From NCBI GenBank assembly GCA_014238445.1, contig JABABC010000090.1, positions 1-9,058 of the forward strand: a DNA stretch of 9,058 bases, given 5' to 3'. Each line of letters opens with the position of its first letter. Position 1 is the stretch's first letter. The translations under genes and the position numbers were made by a program. Positions 5,387 through 9,058 of this stretch are shown in pieces. The DNA comes from Coxiellaceae bacterium (GTDB taxonomy: Bacteria; Pseudomonadota; Gammaproteobacteria; Coxiellales; Coxiellaceae). Under the pieces are notes generated by a model, which worked only from the letters and a program-made list of their open reading frames with translations, was not told the DNA's origin and did no database searches.

Positions 5387-6871
5387 TTAATCGATCACAC
5401 GCGCAATCGCTTGATCCCATCCTTTGAGCAAGGTGTTGCGTTGCGCTTCAGGCATCGTAGGCTCAAAGCCTTGCTTGAGTGTCCAGTGTTGGGCAAGGTC
5501 GTGCAGTGAATCGAATAAGCCGACACCTAAACCTGCCATCCATGCTGCACCCAATGCGCTCGATTCAATGCATTGTGGTCGCTGTACAGGGGTGTGTAAG
5601 ATGTCACTTAAGAACTGCAGCAACCAATCATTAGAAGACATCCCACCATCCACACGGAGTGTGCCAATTTTACCTTCGTAATCGGATAGCATGGCCTGCA
5701 TGAGATCGTGTGTTTGGTAACACACCGCTTCAAGAGCAGCACGAGCAATGTGTTCAATGCGACTGTCACGTGTGAGTCCCACTAAAGCGCCACGAGCATC
5801 GGGATCCCAATAGGGGGCGCCTAGGCCTGTAAATGCCGGAACTAGATACACACCATTGGTGTGATCGATTTTTTCAGCCAGTGCTTGCGTGTCTTTGGCA
5901 TCTTTAATTAAACCCAAAATATCACAAAGCCATTGTACGGTTGCGCCGGCCATGAAGATGCTGCCTTCAAGCGCATAAGTCGGTTGTTGGTTAACGCGAT
6001 AAGCGACGGTGGAGAGCAGGCGATGTTGTGAGGTGACTTTTTGATCGCCGGTATTGAGTAGCATAAAACACCCTGTGCCGTAGGTACTTTTGATCATGCC
6101 CGGTTTAAAACAGCATTGGCCCACTGTAGCAGCTTGCTGGTCACCTAAGGTGCCAGTGATCGGAATGGGTGACCCAAATAAATTAGATGGTGTCTCGCCA
6201 AATCGATGCGCAGAATCACAGACTGTGGGTAACAGATTTGATGGTATATTGAAGAGCTCTAAAAGATCCTCGTCCCATGCTTGCGTGTTAATGTTAAAGA
6301 GTAAGGTGCGCGAAGCATTAGTAGCATCAGTTAGATGAGAAGCCCCGCCGGTTAATCGCCACAGTAAGAAGCTATCGATAGTCCCAAACGCGAGTTTGCC
6401 GGATTCAGCTTTTGCTCTAGCACCCTCAACGTTATCTAATATCCAAGCGAGCTTTGTGGCTGAAAAGTAAGGGTCAGGTAATAGGCCAGTTTTGTCTTGT
6501 AATAACTGCGTGGTATTTGGTTGTTTTGATAAAGCATTGCAATGATCAGCGGTGCGTCTGTCTTGCCAGACGATGGCTGGGTAAATGGGGGCGCTAGTGT
6601 CTCGATCCCAAACACACGTGGTTTCACGTTGATTGGAAATGCCAAGTGCCGATATATCACTGGCTGTGAGATTCGCTTGCACTAAAGCTTGCTGAATGCA
6701 AGTGACCGTGGTCTGCCAGATGGCTTCTAAGTCTTGTTCTACCCAAGCATTGTGAGGGTAGCGGAGTTCTAGACCAATTTGATGTTGGGTAAGCAGTTCC
6801 CCTGCCTCTGAGAAGATAACGGCACGAGTGCTGGTAGTGCCTTGGTCGAGTGCCAGTAAATAATGGTTCAC
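5387..6871 (-). CDS. glpK: GlpK, glycerol kinase
   Basis: Cytoplasmic FGGY-family kinase that phosphorylates glycerol with ATP to sn-glycerol-3-phosphate, trapping it in the cell. The length (494 residues) is standard. The phosphate-binding DQGTTSTRA motif is at 9-17. Glycerol-binding residues are present in the NQRETT (80-85, Arg82 and Glu83), Tyr135 and GDQQAA (243-248, catalytic Asp244) motifs. The ATP-site YGTGCFMLLNTG stretch is at 264-275 and GLGAPYWDPDARG lies further on. The loop that in E. coli binds the inhibitor fructose-1,6-bisphosphate (GGKGGTR) is replaced by SNLFGS at about 229-234, and the E. coli C-terminal IIA-Glc-binding sequence is not recognisable. The start is GTG at 6871, with AGGGGG nine bases upstream. 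It is divergent from glpD and tail-to-tail with the orphan membrane gene. Confidence 0.97.
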   Translation of the reverse strand: MNHYLLALDQGTTSTRAVIFSEAGELLTQHQIGLELRYPHNAWVEQDLEAIWQTTVTCIQQALVQANLTASDISALGISNQRETTCVWDRDTSAPIYPAIVWQDRRTADHCNALSKQPNTTQLLQDKTGLLPDPYFSATKLAWILDNVEGARAKAESGKLAFGTIDSFLLWRLTGGASHLTDATNASRTLLFNINTQAWDEDLLELFNIPSNLLPTVCDSAHRFGETPSNLFGSPIPITGTLGDQQAATVGQCCFKPGMIKSTYGTGCFMLLNTGDQKVTSQHRLLSTVAYRVNQQPTYALEGSIFMAGATVQWLCDILGLIKDAKDTQALAEKIDHTNGVYLVPAFTGLGAPYWDPDARGALVGLTRDSRIEHIARAALEAVCYQTHDLMQAMLSDYEGKIGTLRVDGGMSSNDWLLQFLSDILHTPVQRPQCIESSALGAAWMAGLGVGLFDSLHDLAQHWTLKQGFEPTMPEAQRNTLLKGWDQAIARVID

Positions 6872-6880
6872 AATACTATT

Positions 6881-6886
6881 CCCCCT
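6881..6886 (-). promoter_or_regulatory. strong glpK ribosome binding site
   Basis: On the minus strand AGGGGG lies nine bases before the GTG at 6871. It supports the rare GTG start, which also gives the family N-terminus (YLLALDQGTTS). Confidence 0.6.
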
Positions 6887-6887
6887 A

Positions 6888-6909
6888 ATGCGATTGCCTA
6901 TCTTCGCAT
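6888..6909. promoter_or_regulatory. ATGCGA/TCGCAT inverted repeat in the glpK-glpD spacer
   Basis: A perfect 6-bp inverted repeat, ATGCGA at 6888-6893 and TCGCAT at 6904-6909, has a 10-base spacer. It sits directly upstream of the glpK ribosome binding site. It could be an operator near the glpK promoter or a small hairpin in the glpK leader. It does not fit the E. coli GlpR consensus (TATGTTCGAT half-sites), though it shares a TTCG core. Confidence 0.3.
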
Positions 6910-6956
6910 AAAGACTTTAGTATGCAAACTCACTAGTAAGAAGATATCGTCTCTCT

Positions 6957-6986
6957 TTGGTTGAATGAGTTGGAATGTTCTATAAT
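6957..6986 (+). promoter_or_regulatory. putative sigma70 promoter of glpD
   Basis: A perfect TATAAT -10 box is at 6981-6986, with TTGGTT at 6957-6962 as a fair -35 box after 18 bases. Transcription would start near 6993, about 30 bases before the glpD ATG at 7024. No equally good promoter was found for glpK in the same spacer. Confidence 0.55.
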
Positions 6987-7023
6987 GAATCAAGTGATGG
7001 GACATTAACCAGATAGGCTTGAG

Positions 7024-8517
7024 ATGTCAGTAGTGGATGTGTGTGTTATTGGCGGCGGTATTAACGGTGTTGCGATTGCCTGCGATGCAGCTGGGCGGGG
7101 TTTGTCGGTGTGTTTATGCGAGCAAGGTGATTTAGCGTGCGCCACATCGAACCGGAGTACGAAGTTAATTCATGGTGGATTGCGTTACTTAGAGCAGTAT
7201 GAATTTGGTTTAGTCAAAAAAGCGTTACACGAACGTGAAATTTTGATGGCGAAGGCGCCTTTTTTAGTGCGTCCATTAGAGTTTATCTTGCCGTATGAGC
7301 GTCAATTACGTCCCGCGTGGATGTTGCAGTGTGGTTTGTGGTTGTATGATTTTTTGGCGTGGGGTGGATCATTGCCACGTTCAAAACGTTTGTCACTTAA
7401 GCAGCAATCCTATGCTGACCCATTGAAGTCAAGTTTCAAGACAGGTTTTAGTTATTATGATTGTCAAACGGATGATGCAAGGTTGGTCGTATTAACGGCG
7501 CGATTGGCAGAGCAACAGGGTGCAGAGATACGGTTGCATACATCGTGCGAACGTGCAGAAAGGACGCCAGATGGCTGGCGAGTTCAATTAAAGGATAGTA
7601 AGACAGAAGCAATGACTACGCTGTGTGCTAAAGCAGTGGTGAATGCCAGTGGTCCATGGGTTGAGAAGGTAGCTGCAGACGTAATGGGATCTCAGGTATC
7701 TGCCACAGCCACGTTAGTGCAAGGTAGTCACTTGATTGTGCCACGTTGTTATTCAGGTGATCATGCGTATATTTTCCAAAGTGCTGATAAGCGCGTTATT
7801 TTTGCAATACCCTATCACAACGATTTTACATTAATTGGAACGACGGATAAGATCTTTGCGGGAGACTTGCATGCGCCGGTGATAACAGATGAGGAATGCC
7901 GTTATTTGTGTGATGAAATAAGCCGTTATTTCAAGCAGTCGATTGCACCGACAGATGTTGTTTCGAGTTTCAGTGGTGTTAGGACACTCTATGGCGGTGG
8001 TTTAGGTCAGTCGGCTTCTGCTATATCCCGTGATTACCATTTATTGATGGATCATGATTCATCTCACTTGCCGGCAATTCATGTGTTTGGTGGCAAGATC
8101 ACCACGCATCGAATACTCGCTGAGCATGTGATGAATGAATTAAAACCTTTTTTCCCTCAGATGGGTGGTGCGTGGACCGCCTCCGCTTTTTTACCGGGCG
8201 GTGACTTCTTAGGGTTAACCCTAGATCAAGCTGTGGGTTCATTAAAGGCAGCGCATGCTTGGCTTCATGGTTCATTGTTGCAGAGGTATTGGAACAGTTA
8301 TGGTATGGAAACACGGGTTTTACTGAATCATTGCGAATCGATCAACGACTTGGGTAGAGACTTTGGTGCAGGGCTTTATGAAAAAGAAGTGGCGTATCTA
8401 ATAGAGCATGAGTGGGCAGCAACAGTTGATGATATTATCTGGCGCCGTAGTCAATTAGGGTTATTCTTAACGTTAGATCAACAGCAAGCTTTAGCGGATT
8501 ATATCGCCAGTCGTTAA
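7024..8517 (+). CDS. glpD: GlpD, aerobic glycerol-3-phosphate dehydrogenase
   Basis: Membrane-associated flavoprotein that oxidises sn-glycerol-3-phosphate to dihydroxyacetone phosphate and passes the electrons to ubiquinone. It has 497 residues; E. coli GlpD has 501. The FAD dinucleotide-binding motif GGGINGVAIACDAAGRG is at 10-26, followed by DLACATSNRSTKLIHGGLRYLE at 36-57, where His50, Arg54 and Tyr55 match the same E. coli positions. Arg320 (in FSGVRTLY) and Lys358 (in FGGKITTHR) correspond to the E. coli substrate-binding Arg317 and Lys354. The C-terminal cap ends with LIEHEWAATVDDIIWRRSQLG, typical of the family. The ATG at 7024 has a modest TAGG site six bases upstream. It diverges from glpK and converges with glpF, so the three genes share a pathway but not a transcript. 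Confidence 0.97.
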   Translation: MSVVDVCVIGGGINGVAIACDAAGRGLSVCLCEQGDLACATSNRSTKLIHGGLRYLEQYEFGLVKKALHEREILMAKAPFLVRPLEFILPYERQLRPAWMLQCGLWLYDFLAWGGSLPRSKRLSLKQQSYADPLKSSFKTGFSYYDCQTDDARLVVLTARLAEQQGAEIRLHTSCERAERTPDGWRVQLKDSKTEAMTTLCAKAVVNASGPWVEKVAADVMGSQVSATATLVQGSHLIVPRCYSGDHAYIFQSADKRVIFAIPYHNDFTLIGTTDKIFAGDLHAPVITDEECRYLCDEISRYFKQSIAPTDVVSSFSGVRTLYGGGLGQSASAISRDYHLLMDHDSSHLPAIHVFGGKITTHRILAEHVMNELKPFFPQMGGAWTASAFLPGGDFLGLTLDQAVGSLKAAHAWLHGSLLQRYWNSYGMETRVLLNHCESINDLGRDFGAGLYEKEVAYLIEHEWAATVDDIIWRRSQLGLFLTLDQQQALADYIASR

Positions 8518-8589
8518 TGTGTATTGACCTTCCAATGCCATCGTCCTACGGTGATGACTCAGCATTAAGCGTATGAGCATGGTGGAGAC

Positions 8590-8665
8590 TAAGTGATTGA
8601 TTGAATAGTGAGCGTGTAGGGGTATGTAATAACTATAGTGAAAGTAAGTTAACAACGATCACTTA
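8590..8665. other. long-range inverted repeat between glpD and glpF
   Basis: TAAGTGATTG at 8590-8599 pairs with CGATCACTTA at 8656-8665, ten pairs including one G-T, with a 56-base loop. It lies in the 160-base convergent spacer (8518-8677). No T-rich tract follows either arm, so it is not a standard terminator. The rest of this spacer shows no gene and no clear terminator. Confidence 0.2.
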
Positions 8666-8677
8666 ATAGCGACAAGA

Positions 8678-9058
8678 TTAAACACCAAACACCCACTTCC
8701 ATGCTAGGCCACCGATCCCTCCGCCAATGAAGGGCGCAACCACGGGTATCCAGGCATAACTCCAATCGGAGTGACTCTTCCCTGCTATAGGCAGTAGGGC
8801 ATGTGCGAGGCGAGGTCCAAAGTCTCGAGCTGGGTTGATGGCATACCCTGTTGGGCCTCCTAATGAAAGCCCGATTCCCCAAACAATAACGCCTACAAGA
8901 TAAGGCCCTAAACCGCTTGCAGGGTGATGAAGGTTCGCTTGACCGAAAATCGCTCCAACACAGAAGACTAGAATGGCTGTGCCGAGTACTTCGCAGAAGA
9001 TATTAGCGGGCGCATGACGAATGGCGGGTTGTGTGCAAAACACTTGGCGTTTAGCGTC
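8678..9058 (-). CDS. glpF: GlpF, glycerol uptake facilitator (C-terminal part, cut by window edge)
   Basis: The last 126 residues of an aquaglyceroporin of the MIP family, an inner-membrane channel for passive glycerol entry. The frame stays open to the right edge, so the gene continues beyond it; a GTG at 9043 is an internal Val codon, not a start. The visible part begins with DAKRQVFCTQPAIRHAPAN, a loop typical of GlpF. A membrane segment (about 22-38) and another (47-66) follow. The second NPA half-helix is GYAINPARDFGP (71-82); the Asp after NPAR is the mark of glycerol channels rather than water channels. A final membrane helix (about 102-124) ends directly at the C-terminus, without the 20 or so extra residues of E. 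coli GlpF. Usually glpF precedes glpK; here it is separate and convergent with glpD. Confidence 0.95.
   Translation of the reverse strand, partial: DAKRQVFCTQPAIRHAPANIFCEVLGTAILVFCVGAIFGQANLHHPASGLGPYLVGVIVWGIGLSLGGPTGYAINPARDFGPRLAHALLPIAGKSHSDWSYAWIPVVAPFIGGGIGGLAWKWVFGV

Noticed and set aside
8535..8576. Small open frame of 13 codons after glpD
   Set aside because: No ribosome binding site, no recognisable peptide, and such short frames are expected by chance.
8649..8882. 77-codon minus-strand open frame overlapping glpF
   Set aside because: It is out of frame with the clear GlpF protein sequence and has no recognisable features.
1..9058. tRNA, rRNA, riboswitch, CRISPR array, insertion sequence or attachment site
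   Set aside because: No clover-leaf, regularly spaced repeat, terminal inverted repeat with transposase, or long direct repeat was found on reading both strands.

Overview
The window is ordinary chromosomal DNA of moderate GC content. Every recognisable protein is a bacterial housekeeping or central-metabolism protein. The order yciI-yciB / yciO-scpA-scpB-rluB is a classic gammaproteobacterial neighbourhood, and GlpD aligns with the Escherichia coli enzyme almost residue for residue in its N-terminal part. I infer a gammaproteobacterium outside the Enterobacterales. The exact order cannot be fixed from the sequence.

Left part (1-940): yciI and yciB (septation/envelope protein, IspZ) lie on the minus strand, overlap by 3 to 8 bases or nearly abut depending on the yciI start, and probably form one transcript from a promoter near 970-998. 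Divergent from them is a plus-strand cluster (1090-4365): yciO (TsaC-like), scpA (kleisin), scpB (winged-helix kleisin partner) and rluB (23S rRNA pseudouridine synthase). The spacings are 78, 5 and 37 bases. ScpA and ScpB would join SMC to condense and segregate the chromosome; RluB modifies the ribosomal peptidyl-transferase region.

Middle part (4366-5371): a 202-base spacer carries a near-consensus sigma70 promoter with an 8-bp dyad over its -35 box. It drives a 267-residue, multi-pass membrane protein that I do not recognise. This is the only unknown gene of the window and the best candidate for something undescribed.

Right part (5387-9058): glycerol catabolism genes in an unusual alternating layout. 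glpK (glycerol kinase) is on the minus strand, glpD (aerobic glycerol-3-phosphate dehydrogenase) is divergent on the plus strand, and glpF (glycerol channel, cut by the right edge) faces glpD on the minus strand. GlpF admits glycerol, GlpK traps it as glycerol-3-phosphate, and GlpD oxidises it to dihydroxyacetone phosphate while feeding electrons to quinone.

I see no RNA gene, mobile element, CRISPR array, phage gene or broken gene. No gene-free stretch exceeds 300 bases; the longest are 4366-4567, 8518-8677, 6872-7023 and 932-1089. I found no convincing multi-gene novel system; the findings are mostly regulatory structures, one orphan gene and some unusual protein features.
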